NCBI GenBank assembly: GCA_021186555.1
Contig: JAJKFL010000013.1
Span: 37,747,644-37,811,643 of the forward strand
DNA from: Reticulitermes speratus
Taxonomy: Eukaryota > Arthropoda > Insecta > Blattodea > Rhinotermitidae
Reading direction: 5' to 3'
DNA: 64,000 bases
Below, in pieces: positions 53,898 to 64,000 of this stretch (the first letter of the stretch is position 1; the number at the start of each line of letters is the position of its first letter). A model generated the notes under the pieces. The model searched no databases. It worked only from the letters and a program-made list of their open reading frames with translations, and was not told the DNA's origin. The translations under genes and the position numbers were made by a program.

Positions 53898-54142
53898 TTT
53901 GAAGTCCGTGAAGGTGTACGGGGGTGGCAGAGGTATAGCTCCGCTCATTCTTAACCTCAGCACTAGATGGAGGTGAGTGGTCACCTTCACGCTCCGGTCC
54001 TTTTACTTTCAGGGAAACAATCACAATGCCCATTGAATTGGAGGCTGGGTGGGCCCCAGAGACGGGAATATGTCGGGAATCGAACCCGGGATCGTCCAGC
54101 CCATAGCCTAGTCACTTAGCTGACTACGTTGTCCCGGCGCCG
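53898..54142 (-). mobile_element. SINE family A, full-length head, body shortened
   Basis: On the - strand: AACGTAGTCAGCTAAGTGAC, perfect B box CCCGGGTTCGATTCCC, then a gap where the TTTTCC...CCAGACC part should be, TCTGGGGCCCACCCAGCC, AAAAGGACCGGAGCGTGAAG and TTAAGAATGAGCGGAGC. Confidence 0.85.
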
Positions 54143-54243
54143 TAACTTCAACTCAGCATTTTCCGTGACTAGTAAACAAATGTACCAAAGAATCAGTCCA
54201 GGTCCGAGGCTCTGTATAGTGTTTCGTAACATGGTAATCTTTT

Positions 54244-54405
54244 AAGGTGAGGAGTTGTTAGCACCTCGCCCAACCCCCAAGCTGGAGGACCACCCCTTGG
54301 CTGTCCGCGACTGCATATTCGCAGCTACACCTCCATATTCGGAGGCCGTTCCTCCATCCGCAACCCGAGGACGCGCCATGCCGTGGTGACAGGGACCCAC
54401 TAATC
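54244..54405 (+). repeat. Interspersed repeat family Q, copy 2
   Basis: GGTGAGGAGTTGTTAGCACC, CGCCCAACCCCCAAGCTGG, GGAGGCCGTTCCTCCATCCG and GACGCGCCATGCCGTGG. It is followed directly by a LINE L 3' end, whose 5'-truncation point is here. Confidence 0.6.
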
Positions 54406-54545
54406 ATGCTCAGGATAGGGACAGGTGGCGGGCTCTTGTGAGTGCGGTAATGAACCTTCGGGTTCCATAAAACGCGGGGAATTTCTTGACTAGCTGACGA
54501 CCTGTTAGCTTCTCAAGAAGGACTCTGCTCCATGGAGTTAGTTAG
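54406..54545 (+). mobile_element. LINE family L, 3' end only
   Basis: GGATAGGGACAGGTGGCGGG, CTCTTGTGAGTGCGGTAATG, AACCTTCGGGTTCCATAAAA, CGCGGGGAATTTCTTGACTA, CTTCTCAAGAAGGACTCTGC and TCCATGGAGTTAGTTAGT. It is very close to the 38.9-kb copy, so comparatively young. Confidence 0.9.
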
Positions 54546-56299
54546 TAAACAAATGTTTCCAGCGTAAGGTGGTTGAAGGGAAAGTTACTGACGTGTGAAC
54601 AGACATGCACAAGAGCACTGTAAGTACGAATTTTGTTATATGAAATTGATTAGATATGGTGGGTGTCCTGACACTGCCCTATCGTAATATTCTTGGGCGA
54701 TCAGCCGTGTCGTGATTTGGGTAGAAGCCAATGTCCATGGGCTTGCCTTGACTCCATTATTAGGGTCAGTTTCGGTTTTGGTGTGAGTTTGTCTGTCATG
54801 CAGTGAACAGCGGAGGTAAGACGTCTGAGCGATTTGTCTTCAGTGTTGGGGAGCAACAGACTTAACGAGAATATCTTGAGTTTGTATTGATGAAAGAGGT
54901 TATGATTGTAACTAATCACTGGTGCAGTACGTCGATCAATCTGATCGAATGTTCGAATTCGTATCGTTTTACGTGTTCAAGGAGCCTGAACAGTTGTGAA
55001 GGAATGGGGTGGCGGTAACTTGTCTCCTCCGGTCCTGTGAGGTTACTTATTGATCAGTCGGCCTGTAGTCGAGATGTATTTTATGTGCAGACGATTGCCC
55101 ACTTCTGCCTTAATTGCCTCTCAGAAATGTCAATCTGACTGGAAATTATAGTGATGAAGACGATTCCTTCTTTCATATAGCGTTTGCTTTCAACTAATTA
55201 ATGTTTTGATTCGTTTATTTTAATCAGATTGTCTTCTTGACAGGTTTACTTGGAATTGTCTCTCCAGTACCAGTGTTTAATGTTTGTGATTGTTCCATGA
55301 AGATCCCACGGTTTCAGTCCATTAAGAATCAGCTTTTAAATCACTGCTGGTTGAATTTGTGGTTCTTTCTTCTTTGCCTTATCGTACGATGGGTCAGAAT
55401 TTATAAGAGCTGTTTATTGTATCATAAATATAAAGCACACTGAAGAATAGCGGTTTAAAGACTTACAGAGGCATTAAATAACACGTTTAGAAAGCAGTAT
55501 TATAGAGAATAGATTAGTACATTTTGAGGGAATAAATTGTACATTTAAGAGGGTTGAGAAGTTCAGCTCATGAGGGTAATCAAGTAGTGTTAGACGGAGG
55601 TTCCCAAACTGTGTTCCGCGGTGCCGACGCACCCCGTAAAGGTTTTCTGGGGGGGGGGGGGGGTCTGCAATTTAATTCTAATTTAATACAATTCTTTAGT
55701 AAGTGTTACTACTTTTTTAAGAGAGGCAAGAAGTTTCTTTGTGTGATTTGACACTGCTGACAGTAAACGGCTGGGAAAAAAGAAGCGAAGCCAAAGAAAT
55801 TATTAACATTACGGTTCGCCAACAAAACAAGTCACAACAAAAATTTCGGACCAACGAATTCAGTTGGATTGCGCAGTGTTTTACTGTCTTCAGTTAGGCG
55901 TTTTGGTTCTAGATCACCGTAAACGCGACCCTCCACGTGAAGTTTTGACTGGGTGGTATATTGGTCCGGGGATCTGTTAGGTTTCTTCCTAACCAAAAGG
56001 ACTGTCCGGAAAGTGAAGTTGCGGACAGACTGATCATAAGACAAAAGCAGACGGATGACAAGTTTGAACATTCAGAGATGGTAGAAGTTGGAGTGAAGGC
56101 GTTCAAATTAATTGATTCATTTGATGTATTTACTGTCGGGGATTGTAAAGTGAATATTAGAGACACATTATAGATTACCAATAAGTTATTATTAAGCATG
56201 CCGAAGGAGAGTTCAGAATTATAATCCTGGACAAGAGAGGAATGTTGGGAGATACGTGTAAACAGGGGGCTGACCAGTTGGTATGGAACAGGACTTGAC
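54546..56299. other. Stretch without recognised gene
   Basis: No exon or named repeat is recognised. A run of 13 G lies at about 55650-55662. Confidence 0.4.
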
Positions 56300-56735
56300 G
56301 CCTGATCCTGGAAGTTGGTGGTGGTGGTGGTGAGTATAAGTATGGGTCAGGCCCTTGCGGTCCCGATGCACGTAGGCCTGTGACAGGCCCTTTGTGCCCC
56401 TTAACTAAAGTCCAAGTCATAAGAGCCCTGTCCTTGTAATAAAGGTCCAGATCGCCCCCAGATTTAGTTCTCTGACATCCTCAGGGTTCAAAAAGAAGGA
56501 ACCCAGATAAGTATGTCTGAGTGTCACCAGGGCTTCACACTCACAAGACATGAGCTGAGGTCTCCTCCTCTGCCCCGCATTTCCTACACAACGGACTGTC
56601 ACTCAGTCCCACAATGTGAAGGTGTCTTCTCAAGGTGTTATGTCCGGTAAGAAGGCCAATAACCACCCTGGATTGCGTCCTATTAAAGGACAGCAGCCTG
56701 GTCTTAGCGGCAGTACGAGGGCCCGAGAGGTGGTG
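56300..56735 (-). pseudogene. Jockey/R1-type LINE: end of ORF2 (RNase H region) and 3' UTR
   Basis: On the - strand the fragments LTGHNTLRRHLHIVGLSDSP, LCRKCG, then CECEALVTLRHTYLGSFFLN and PEDVRELNLGAIWTFI are the hallmark end of insect Jockey/R1-clade ORF2: the zinc-knuckle-like CxxC...H...C segment after the RNase H domain. The frame is broken by at least one stop or shift near AEEETSAH. The 3' UTR continues to about 56300 (GGGCACAAAGGGCCTGTCAC). It is truncated on the 5' side next to a GGT microsatellite (56731-56747). Confidence 0.88.
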
Positions 56736-57529
56736 GTGGTGGTGGCACGATAGTTGATCCTACTGAAATCTAAATGCTGTCGTGTAAGTTACCAATCTTC
56801 TTCGGCTGTTTTTGGTAAGTTGGATCTGAGGTAAAGGAGCTTTTATCAACCTTTGGGTCGCGAAGCTGTTCTGAGTGGGGATCACGAAGCAATGATTTGC
56901 ATGCTGATTTTACAACTTATACGTTTATATTCTTTAGATCATTACAATGTCACATTAGTTATACCGATTCATGTGTCTTTGTTTTGCACCCATCTTTATT
57001 TCTGACTCGTGGAGTCGCAAGACCAAGCTATTGACCTGATCTGGATCGCGGCTCAAAAACTTTGAGAAACACTGGCTTGAAGCAATGGTCACATTTGTCT
57101 GACAGTAACGAAAATGAATTTTGCCGCAGAAATATTAATGGCAGATCTCCCTTCAGAACCCGTGTAATTGTTCCGGTTATATGAATCCTGCAGACGGACG
57201 GACGGACTTGACCTCCCAGTGTTAACTTCACTTTAACCAACTTTGTGCAAAGCATAATGAATGTCACACACAGGTGTTAATGTTTTGTATGTTAATGTTT
57301 CTTAATAAATTAAACGTTCTTCTATTTGGAAGCAATATTTACCCAAAACGAAAGGGCAGGGTGGCCGGGAATTACAGTAGGGAGTGGCGCCAGCCCAGCC
57401 AGTGTTTTGTTTATTTTATTGCGAGTGCCGTTGCTGTTTGAGTCAGCAAGTACTGCGTGCAGCAAATGTGTTTGCGATTCATTGTAAGCTGTGTGAAGTT
57501 ATTAGCAGCGGTGGAGCTCACAGTGGTCT

Positions 57530-57685
57530 TCTGGGATATAACACCGTGCAGCCCTGCGAGTGGTTACCAGCGTTTCGGAGGAACTGCGGGCTTCATCTTT
57601 TGTGATTTACCTTGAATATAGAGGCAGAATGTTTCTCCGAAACATTGGTATTCACATACACAGTGCATGGTGTCATTAACCGAAA
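57530..57685. repeat. Palindrome of two H2 modules
   Basis: Left arm GGGATATAACACCGTGCAGC, GGTTACCAGCGTTTCGGAGG and AACTGCGGGCTTCATCTTTT. Right arm (+): TACC, TTGAATA, T-less AGAGG hairpin with CTCC, GAAACATT, GGTA, then CAGTGCATGGTGTCATT. Right-arm stem I TACC/GGTA is perfect. Confidence 0.75.
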
Positions 57686-57827
57686 GACTATAAAGTAGAA
57701 GTGTCCTGAAGATAGATACAGCTCGTTCATCCGACATCTTGTTACCTATATACAAAATGCGTGGCAACATTTGTCAGATCATAATCTTTCGGTCCCAACA
57801 TTTATGTTCCCTAACAAGGATATGGGA

Positions 57828-58045
57828 GGGGGGGGGGGCACTGCGCTACAAGCTGGAAGGTCGTAGGTTCGATTCCCGATGGGGTCATTGGGATTTTTCG
57901 TTGACCTAATGAGTACCCCTGGGGGGTAAAGGCGGCCGGTGCGTAGAGCTGACAACCTTACCACCTTCATGTGCCGATTGTCTTGAAATCTGGGACCCTC
58001 AACCTTCTAGAGCCTTCAGGGCCTGTCCAGGCCTGTGATGGGATT
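57828..58045 (+). mobile_element. SINE family B
   Basis: GGCACTGCGCTACAAGCTGG, B box TAGGTTCGATTCCCG, GGTCATTGGGATTTTTCG, GAGTACCCCTGGGGGGTAAA, GGCGGCCGGTGCG and GCCTGTCCAGGCCTGTG. The head is replaced by a G run at about 57827-57838. Confidence 0.85.
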
Positions 58046-58283
58046 GTTTTACATTTTAACAAGGATCAGTTTTAATGTCAATGAACCGCGTACTTTATCT
58101 GGCGCCGTAACGGCCATTTTGTTTAAAAGAAGCATGTAGTCACAGCGTAGTAATACAAAGCCTCTCGTTTTCAGTAATTTTAATATAACGCAGTTATAGA
58201 AGTAGTAATTAATGGAAACTTATCATGTTGAGCCCTTGTCCCTTGTCCAGTCAACTATAAAATCCCACCAGTGGGTGTCACAC

Positions 58284-58505
58284 TGGTCGAGCAATACTGA
58301 CGTAGTCGCTATAATGACGAGGCAACGGGAAGTCGATTCCCACCGCGGGAGGAGCTCTTTCTCTTCGACACTGTGTGGAGGTGTACACCGGAGCCACTCA
58401 ACCACAGGTGTCGGGAAACCTTTTCCCGGAGGTAAAGCTGTCGGAGCGTGAAGCTAACCATTCAGCCCCTTATAGTTCCGAAGGTTAAGACACCCTGGAG
58501 CTGAT
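58284..58505 (+). mobile_element. SINE family A, decayed
   Basis: TGACGTAGTCGCTATAATGA in the A-box region, AAGTCGATTCCCACCG, CGGGAGGAGCTCTTTC, TTTTCCCGGAGGTAAAGC, TGTCGGAGCGTGAAGC and AGGTTAAGACACCCTGGAGC. A mariner element is inserted or abuts right after it (TA at 58507-58508). Confidence 0.7.
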
Positions 58506-58559
58506 CTACGAGGGCTAGTCAAAAAAGAGTGAGAATGAATTTATTACTCAGCAAATACG

Positions 58560-58960
58560 TTAGGCAGAGTCCAACTTGATATGGTCTTTTTCAAAGTAGT
58601 CCCCATCAAGCTGTATGCACTTGGCCCAACGTGTCTGCCAGTCCTGGAACACGTGCTGGAACACATTTTTTGACATCGTCTTCAGAACCGCCTCCGCCCT
58701 CTTCAGAACGGCCCTTGAGGGGTCGAAACGCTGGCCCCGCAGCTCCGATTTCAGGCGAGGAAACAGAAAAAAGTCACACGGAGCAAGGTTCGGGCTGTAC
58801 GGAGGGTGCGGCACACATTCGATGTTTTTTTCTGGCTAAATATTGGGCAACAACGTTCGAAACGTGAGGGCGTGCATTATCGCGGTGTAGACGCCAACGA
58901 GATGGATGCAGCTCAGGGCGTTTTCGTCGGATGTTTTCGGCCAGGGTCTTCAAAACTGTC
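58560..58960 (-). pseudogene. Mariner transposase, C-terminal half (left arm and centre)
   Basis: On the - strand: LKTLAENIRRKRPELHPSRW, then HRDNARPHVSNVVAQYLARK at 58828-58887, which includes the second catalytic Asp (DN). After a frameshift in an A/T run near 58826 comes PPYSPNLAPCDFFLFPRLKS with the third catalytic Asp (CDFF). The tail LDGDYFEKDHIKLDSA ends at a stop at 58560. The N-terminal DNA-binding domain and the first Asp are absent, so it is inactive. Confidence 0.88.
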
Positions 58961-58961
58961 A

Positions 58962-59239
58962 CTGCCCGAAAAAACATCGAATGTGTGCCGTACCCTCCGT
59001 ACAGCCCGAACCTTGCTCCGTGTGACTTTTTTCTGTTTCCTCGCCTGAAATCGGAGCTGCGGGGCCAGCGTTTCGACCCCTCAACGGCCGTTCTGAAGAG
59101 GGTGGAGGCGGTTCTGAAGACGATGTCAAACAATGTGTTCCAGTACGTCTTCCAGGACTGGCAGACACGTTGGGCCAAGTGCATTCAGCTCGATGGGGAC
59201 TACTTTGAAAAAGACCATATCAAGTTGGACTCTGCCTAA
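58962..59239 (+). pseudogene. Mariner transposase, C-terminal third (right arm)
   Basis: PPYSPNLAPCDFFLFPRLKS (third catalytic Asp), RGQRFDPSTAVLKRVEAVLK and NVFQYVFQDWQTRWAKCIQL, ending LDGDYFEKDHIKLDSA with a stop at 59239. It differs from the left arm at scattered positions (PSTAVLKRVEA here, PSRAVLKRAEA there). The frame is open through this arm. Confidence 0.88.
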
Positions 59240-59290
59240 CGTATTTGGTGAGTAATGAATTCATTCTCACTCTTTTTTGACTAGCCCTCG

Positions 59291-61514
59291 TACTTACCCT
59301 CATTTGTATGTCTGATTGAGTAATTTTGTAATTAAGACGTAGGGGCCTGTCTGGTATTGGTACACACACTTGTATGTTCTGCAGCATCAGGCCTTGAACG
59401 TACTGAGTCACTGTCCACAACTCACGGCAAACTCTTTGCCCTGCAGTTATGTCTGAAGTATTGGTTTTGGCAAATGAAACCTTATAATTTCAGACAAGTA
59501 CAAAGACAGTCGTGAGAATATGGAATAGCTTATTCTTATACTGTTGCGGTTGGGTGATCTTCAAACGTTGCGACGCGGCGGAATTTTGCTGTCAGAACAA
59601 AACAGTGTCATGGTCTTGCTAATATGGAAGTTGGATTGTTTACCATCTTCTTACCTCGCGACGTGGGTATGCAAATGTGTGTTTAATTTCTATGTGTCAT
59701 CGTATTTCTGTTTACTGGTACAAAGGTTCCTATAAAATATTGTAGAATATTAAGGGGGCCTGATACAGGGACTTTTTGTAAAATGACGTCACGCGTCACT
59801 CTGCACTTAACTGTTTCGCGTGACGGCATGCAGCGCAGCGATCGCCGCTATTCCAGTTTGCCGTGAGTGGGGGTCGGCGCGTTTTAGCTCTGTTTTGCAG
59901 TTAATGGAAGGTGTTTCGTCACCATATATATAAATAATGTGCTGAACACGGTTTTCTAAGACCCGTAGACACGTCTCGCATGTGAAACATGCCGTTGATT
60001 GCACGTCGAAGTTCTGCTGCTGAAATTGAAGACGATGTGTTCTGATTGTTTTCTTCAAGATCGTAATGGTGGCGTGGCTTTTAATTACGTTAAATATTTA
60101 GCACGCGGTGTATTACGAATACATTAAAACGAATATAATTTTTTGCCATATGAGCTATTGCACCGACTTGCTGAAAAAAAGGGTATTATTATTCTAATCA
60201 TGGGACAGGTGTTCCAAAAAACGGTGTTAGAATGTGTGTGACGTATGGGCGCGAGTTTGTGATTACAAAAATACAAATGGGTATAATTCAAGTTGCATTC
60301 ATAGCACACCACACACCAAAAGTTTTCGTCATGTTGCGACACTTTGTGGATTAACATGAGATTTTCGGCGTACCAATGTCTATCATTGTGAGAGTTCACA
60401 TATCCACTGAGGTAAAACTACTCTCCATCGCTGAAGAGAACGAATGTGGGTACTATTTCTCCAGCATACACTCCAATGGCGGTACCAGTTCACAACATTC
60501 ATTCTTGCTGCACAGTTTATGTTGTAGAGTTTGTGAATTACAATTCTTTTATATGTGTGCAGATGCAGCTTTTTCTTTCATACTGTGCTGGTAACACACA
60601 TGTCCAGTTGCTGTGCAATTCGAACCCTGGGAGTTTCTTGCTTAGAAATAACCTACAATCTAGTACCAGTTTTGTCAGTTTTTCTTCAGCACGCGTTTTG
60701 TTACTGTCTAGAATGGAACCTGTTGTTAGAAAACTTTACACGTATTTGTACATTGTTGTCCTGTTTGGATCAGGCGTCTGAATTCACGACGACACGTGTA
60801 GCACCTGTATTCGGCGTATGAATCGTACGAAATCCGTTATAGCGACTCTCCGACAAGCAGCGTGGGAGCGAGCTGGTGGGTACGCTTGGCGTGTAACAGA
60901 AGCGAATCGACGGAAGGTGACTAGCGGTTGTGGACATGTGAAAGAATGATCGTATATAGTACTGCTGCGTCCTGTTGTGTGCCCCGTTTATAAGTACGCT
61001 TTTGTATTCGTACCATATTTCCTTCCACAATTTCAGATAAACAGTTCTGAATTAAATACTGTTAAATTGCTTCCTGAAATTTCAACAGGAAGGTTTGACA
61101 ATTACCACTTACAGATATGACTTCCATAGACAACTCTTCTGTTGCTATACTCTTTATACATCATAGCCCTTGAGCGATAATTTGAAATTACATCTTTGCT
61201 GAATATGCGCGCTGTTAACTTTAAAACTTCCAGAAGGACATCATTTATATGGAATAGGCAGTGCTGCTACGTAAAGATAACTTATCGACAAATCCGCGCC
61301 GATATATCGACCTGAGCATAGATACCTCTCGACTACTACTTCAAAACGATAGATTACGTCTTAACAACCACTGCCTCCGTACGTACATGTCCGTAACTGT
61401 ATGGAGACAGAAAATGATAGAATTTCACGTCTTGTCTAAGAACGTACGTTGAGCAGAGACCCCATTGAGACGCTTATATTTGTATAGCTAATCAAATTAC
61501 CCACATTTCACGTA
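59291..61514. other. Stretch without recognised gene
   Basis: No recognised exon or repeat. Short open frames, such as those at 60446-60821, have no family features. Confidence 0.4.
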
Positions 61515-61800
61515 GTCAGACGCTTCATTACCGTGTTTACAAGAGCCTGCCACTGACCCCTATTTTGAGCCAGATGAATTCATTACACGCTGTAAAATCC
61601 TGTTCTTTAAGATCCATTTTAGTATTATTCTGTCTGTGTCTGAGTCTTCAAAGACGCCAGTTTCCTTCAGGTGTTCCACACAGTCCCTGTATGCATTTAA
61701 TTTCTCATCTGTGCATCATGGCCCCTTTGTCTTATAATTCTTGTTATGATAATCCTAAGGATTTCATCTTTTACGCATTTGTACAGGACTACAGTTTGCT
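61515..61800 (-). mobile_element. LINE family L, decayed 3' end
   Basis: The + strand reads GCTTCATTACCGTGTTTACA, AGAGCCTGCCACTGACCCC, TTTTGAGCCAGATGAATTC, AAGATCCATTTTAGTATTAT, CAGGTGTTCCACACAGTCCC and GTGCATCATGGCCCC, parallel to the reference copy. The terminal CCATGGAG end is missing. Confidence 0.7.
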
Positions 61801-61843
61801 GGATATGCTACCCACATGCCTAACTCCTGATCCGTAGTGAGTG

Positions 61844-62010
61844 CAGGGGTGCACAAATCCCGGGCTTCAGGTCGCTGGTACGACTAAATTTTGTACAGTG
61901 GCGCCAAATATTTGTGGGTCCTCAGCTTGGAACGTGCTGCATGTCAGCTTTGTGGCGCTTAGAATTTTGAGGTGGATCATAGAGATCTTGAAAAATTGTG
62001 CACCCCCGTG
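61844..62010 (+). mobile_element. hAT-like MITE, copy 4
   Basis: Ends CAGGGGTGCACAAATCCC and (reverse complement) CACGGGGGTGCACAA. Interior GACTAAATTTTGTACAGTGG, AATATTTGTGGGTCCTCAGC and GGCGCTTAGAATTTTGAGG. Flanks AGTGAGTG/TGTGAATA match only 5 of 8. A second, partial copy on the - strand seems to end at about 62158 (GTACACCCCTG). Confidence 0.75.
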
Positions 62011-62291
62011 TGTGAATATTAACGTTAAACTAGGAGCCTACAAACTGTACAGAAATCTAGGAGCCACCTCAAAAATTTTATGTGCCGGATGAGGGATATG
62101 AACCAGTTTCCATGTTGAGGACCCACAAGTCTTAAGCCCTATCGTAATTGTACACCCCTGTGTAAAACGTAAGGTTCCTAATGTTGGCCAGGACACTGGT
62201 CGTCCTAACTGCGGTTTCGATGATTTCCTCAGATTGTCTAGGCTGATATGGGGTTAGTGTGCTAAATTAGGCACTACCGCCTCCTTCCATA

Positions 62292-62558
62292 TCCGTAAAG
62301 TTCACCCTAGAACAGGCCATGAAGGCCCAGAGAGGGAGTAGAGGTATAGCTCTACTCTTTCTTTAACTTCGACACTAGATGGGGGAGGGTGGTCAACGCC
62401 ACGTCCGGGCCGCTTTACTCCCAGGAGAGAGACCCGGTACCCATTTTACAGGAGGCTGGGTGGGCCGGTCTGGATGGGTGCCAAAACATCGCCCCACCGG
62501 GATTTGATCCCCGGACCGTCCAGCTCGTGGCGATTCGCTATACCGACTGCGCCGTTCC
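62292..62558 (-). mobile_element. SINE family A, full length
   Basis: On the - strand: GCGCAGTCGGTATAGCGAAT, B box GGGGATCAAATCCC, GGCGATGTTTTGGCACCC (altered), CCACCCAGCCTCCTG, TGGGTACCGGGTCTCTCTCC, GGAGTAAAGCGGCCCGGACG, AGAGTAGAGCTATACCTC and tail TAGGGTGAAC. It resembles the 11874-12060 and 29771-30040 copies (GCCTTCATGGCCTGTTCTAG), suggesting a subfamily. Confidence 0.85.
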
Positions 62559-63353
62559 ACATCCGTTTTCCATGTTATTAGTCATTGCCATTCAGTCGTT
62601 CGATGTTATGTACTTGAGGTACTGACAATCACCGTAAATAAAGTGCAGGATAAATGAAATTCACGATCACTATTTTGACCCCTTTATTGTTGATAACGGG
62701 TGTTCGTTGCAGCAGCATTCTGACCCTTCACACGACCTCCGGTTATTATGTATGAGATTTATACTCCGTGTAAGTCAAACGGCTTATGCTTGGTTCTACA
62801 CAGTAACTTGTCAGATGAAAATATTTCTAATGCCCGTCGGCGCACACATATTGAAGAACATTGGAAAGTCGAATCAGTGACACACGATGTGTTAGAGCTA
62901 AGGCGTTTTCAGTTTGTGTTCCGTGTCAGTACACACACTTTCAATGCAAGTGTCTCCTAATGGCGCTAGTATAGTTTGATAGAACGTCACACAGCACATA
63001 CATCTCACTTAAGTACCCTATGACTGGCATTAAGTACCTTTGACTTGTACGTGAAGTAGGACTTAACACATTCTGTAAGCACTAGAAGTAACTTTTTAGG
63101 ATCGAAAAGGTCTGATGCAAAAATGTTGTTATGAAAGTAGGTTTTGTTACCGATTGTTCAAACCCACACCTAATGTTTTGGTCTTATAAGTAGGCTAATG
63201 TGAATCCAGTCGTGTACCTATATATGAGTATCATTTGTGGTTACATTTTTAAATCGAACGTTGCACAAATTGTTTTATACCCAGCCGATTGAAATTAGAC
63301 GATTACTAGAAATGGTGAGTAGTTATGAGGCGGTCAGGACGTGTTACAGAATA

Positions 63354-63534
63354 GAGTCGAGCTCTGTTTTAACGTCATGAAAGAGACCGAATATTTTGTG
63401 TCGTTATAAACGAGTGTTGTTATAACCGAGGAGTATAACGTTATGGTTAACGGGAGGAATTTGGTACCACAGAATATCTGACGGTATAGACGAGGTGTCG
63501 CATAAACCGATGTCGTTATAACCGGGTTCGACTG
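63354..63534 (+). mobile_element. Pogo-like MITE family P, copy 3
   Basis: 181 bp, ends GAGTCGAGCTCTGTTTTAAC and (reverse complement) CAGTCGAACCCGGTTATAAC. TA at 63352-63353 and 63535-63536. Shares GTTATAACCGAGGAGTATAA and AGGTGTCGCATAAACCGATG with copy 2. Confidence 0.9.
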
Positions 63535-63735
63535 TATATGTTCCGGCAAAAGTATTGGGAAACTGAGTAAAACCACGTAGAACGTAAAGAGACCTACCTG
63601 AAAATTAGAGTACCGCCGCATTTACACATAGTTTTCAAGTCATTCCTCCATCAGTCTACCATTTTAATCTTCACAGTTGAAGTCGTTACATAAATCAAGA
63701 AAATAAACGAAGGAATGGTAAAAGAATTTGTTCCT

Positions 63736-63975
63736 GTTCTAGTGCCATGAAGACGTATGAGAGAGTTGGAGGTATAGCTTCATTCTTTATTAACCTGCGT
63801 CCCTGGATGGAGTTGAGTCATCAGCTTCACGCTCTGTCCGCGTTACCTCGGTGAAACAGCTGTCGGTTTCCACAGGATAGGAGATGTCTGAGCGGGTATG
63901 GACACTGTGGAGCCGAAATAAAATAGCTCGGCCCTCCCATCCTGTAATATAACCGCTATGCTGAGTTACTCTACA
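63736..63975 (-). mobile_element. SINE family A, decayed
   Basis: Reverse complement: CAGCATAGCGGTTATATTAC, GATGGGAGGGCC, CCATACCCGCTCAGACATCT, CCTATCCTGTGGAAACC, ACAGAGCGTGAAGCTGATG and AATAAAGAATGAAGCTATACC. It reaches nearly to the window edge. Confidence 0.65.
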
Positions 63976-64000
63976 ATTGTCTAAGTTTCATTGGTGTACA

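Larger units (their letters stand above)
58509..59290. mobile_element. Palindromic mariner element made of two 3' ends
   Basis: Both outer ends read CGAGGGCTAGTCAAAAAAGA inward and are flanked by TA (58507-58508, 59291-59292). Left arm about 58509-58836 and right arm about 58964-59290 are near-identical inverted copies. Each encodes the C-terminal third of a DD34D mariner transposase. The 127-bp centre carries the preceding part of the gene on the - strand only. Confidence 0.9.
24524..64000 (+). other. how: Splice donor and first intron of how (open at window end)
   Basis: The donor AAG|GTAAGG is close to consensus. No sequence encoding the expected continuation (the VRASLFQINGVKKEP-type block and the KH domain) was seen downstream on the + strand, so the intron should run past the window, giving at least 39.5 kb. 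It is packed with the mobile elements listed below. Unknown short or alternative exons inside it cannot be excluded. Confidence 0.7.

Overview
This is non-coding, repeat-dense DNA from an animal genome, most likely an insect. A cockroach or termite relative (Blattodea) is my best guess. That guess rests on the first coding exon of a STAR-family RNA-binding protein of insect type (held out wings, how) and on remembered resemblance of the repeats; no search was possible. There is no bacterial or organellar gene organisation, no rRNA, no functional tRNA and no CRISPR array.

The one host gene I can support is how. Its start codon lies at 24400 on the + strand, directly after an in-frame stop, and its first coding exon runs to a strong splice donor at 24523/24524. 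No later how exon is visible, so 24524-64000 reads as the beginning of a first intron of at least 39.5 kb, and 1-24399 as 5' flank and 5' UTR. The zone around the exon (about 23.7-26.8 kb) is the poorest in recognisable transposons and the least AT-biased.

Almost everything else is mobile DNA in layers. (1) tRNA-derived SINEs of at least four families: A, about 22 copies with a CTTTACC-type tail, several in tail-to-tail inverted pairs; B, three copies; C, four copies; D, three copies with a Leu/Ser-like head and poly-A. (2) 5'-truncated LINE 3' ends at about eight sites, plus one Jockey/R1-type LINE end with an RNase H remnant. (3) Tc1/mariner elements at 17.1, 33.4 and 58.5 kb, pogo-like MITEs, hAT-like MITEs and a 77-bp element that is one hairpin. 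(4) Foldback elements of 0.2-1.2 kb. (5) Two unclassified repeat families (R and S), minisatellites and microsatellites.

The most unusual signal is a short module repeated at about 13 places on both strands, often in the arms of foldback elements: a CTGANGA-like box, one extra base, a variable hairpin, then CGAAACATGTA/C. The bases flanking the module pair with each other, and the pairs change together between copies. This is the layout of a small hammerhead ribozyme with a vestigial, self-complementary stem III, as known from Penelope-like retroelements, but with one extra nucleotide after the box. A second group (GGAGG...CCTCC-GAAAC) has the same layout and often forms palindromes.

The nesting gives relative ages. 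A pogo-like MITE sits in a mariner-like element, which sits in a foldback (33.3-34.5 kb). A mariner-like element splits a family R repeat (16.7-17.9 kb). One SINE A is inserted in another (29.7-30.3 kb). Boundaries of old repeats are approximate, within about 5-20 bases; boundaries tied to target duplications are exact.
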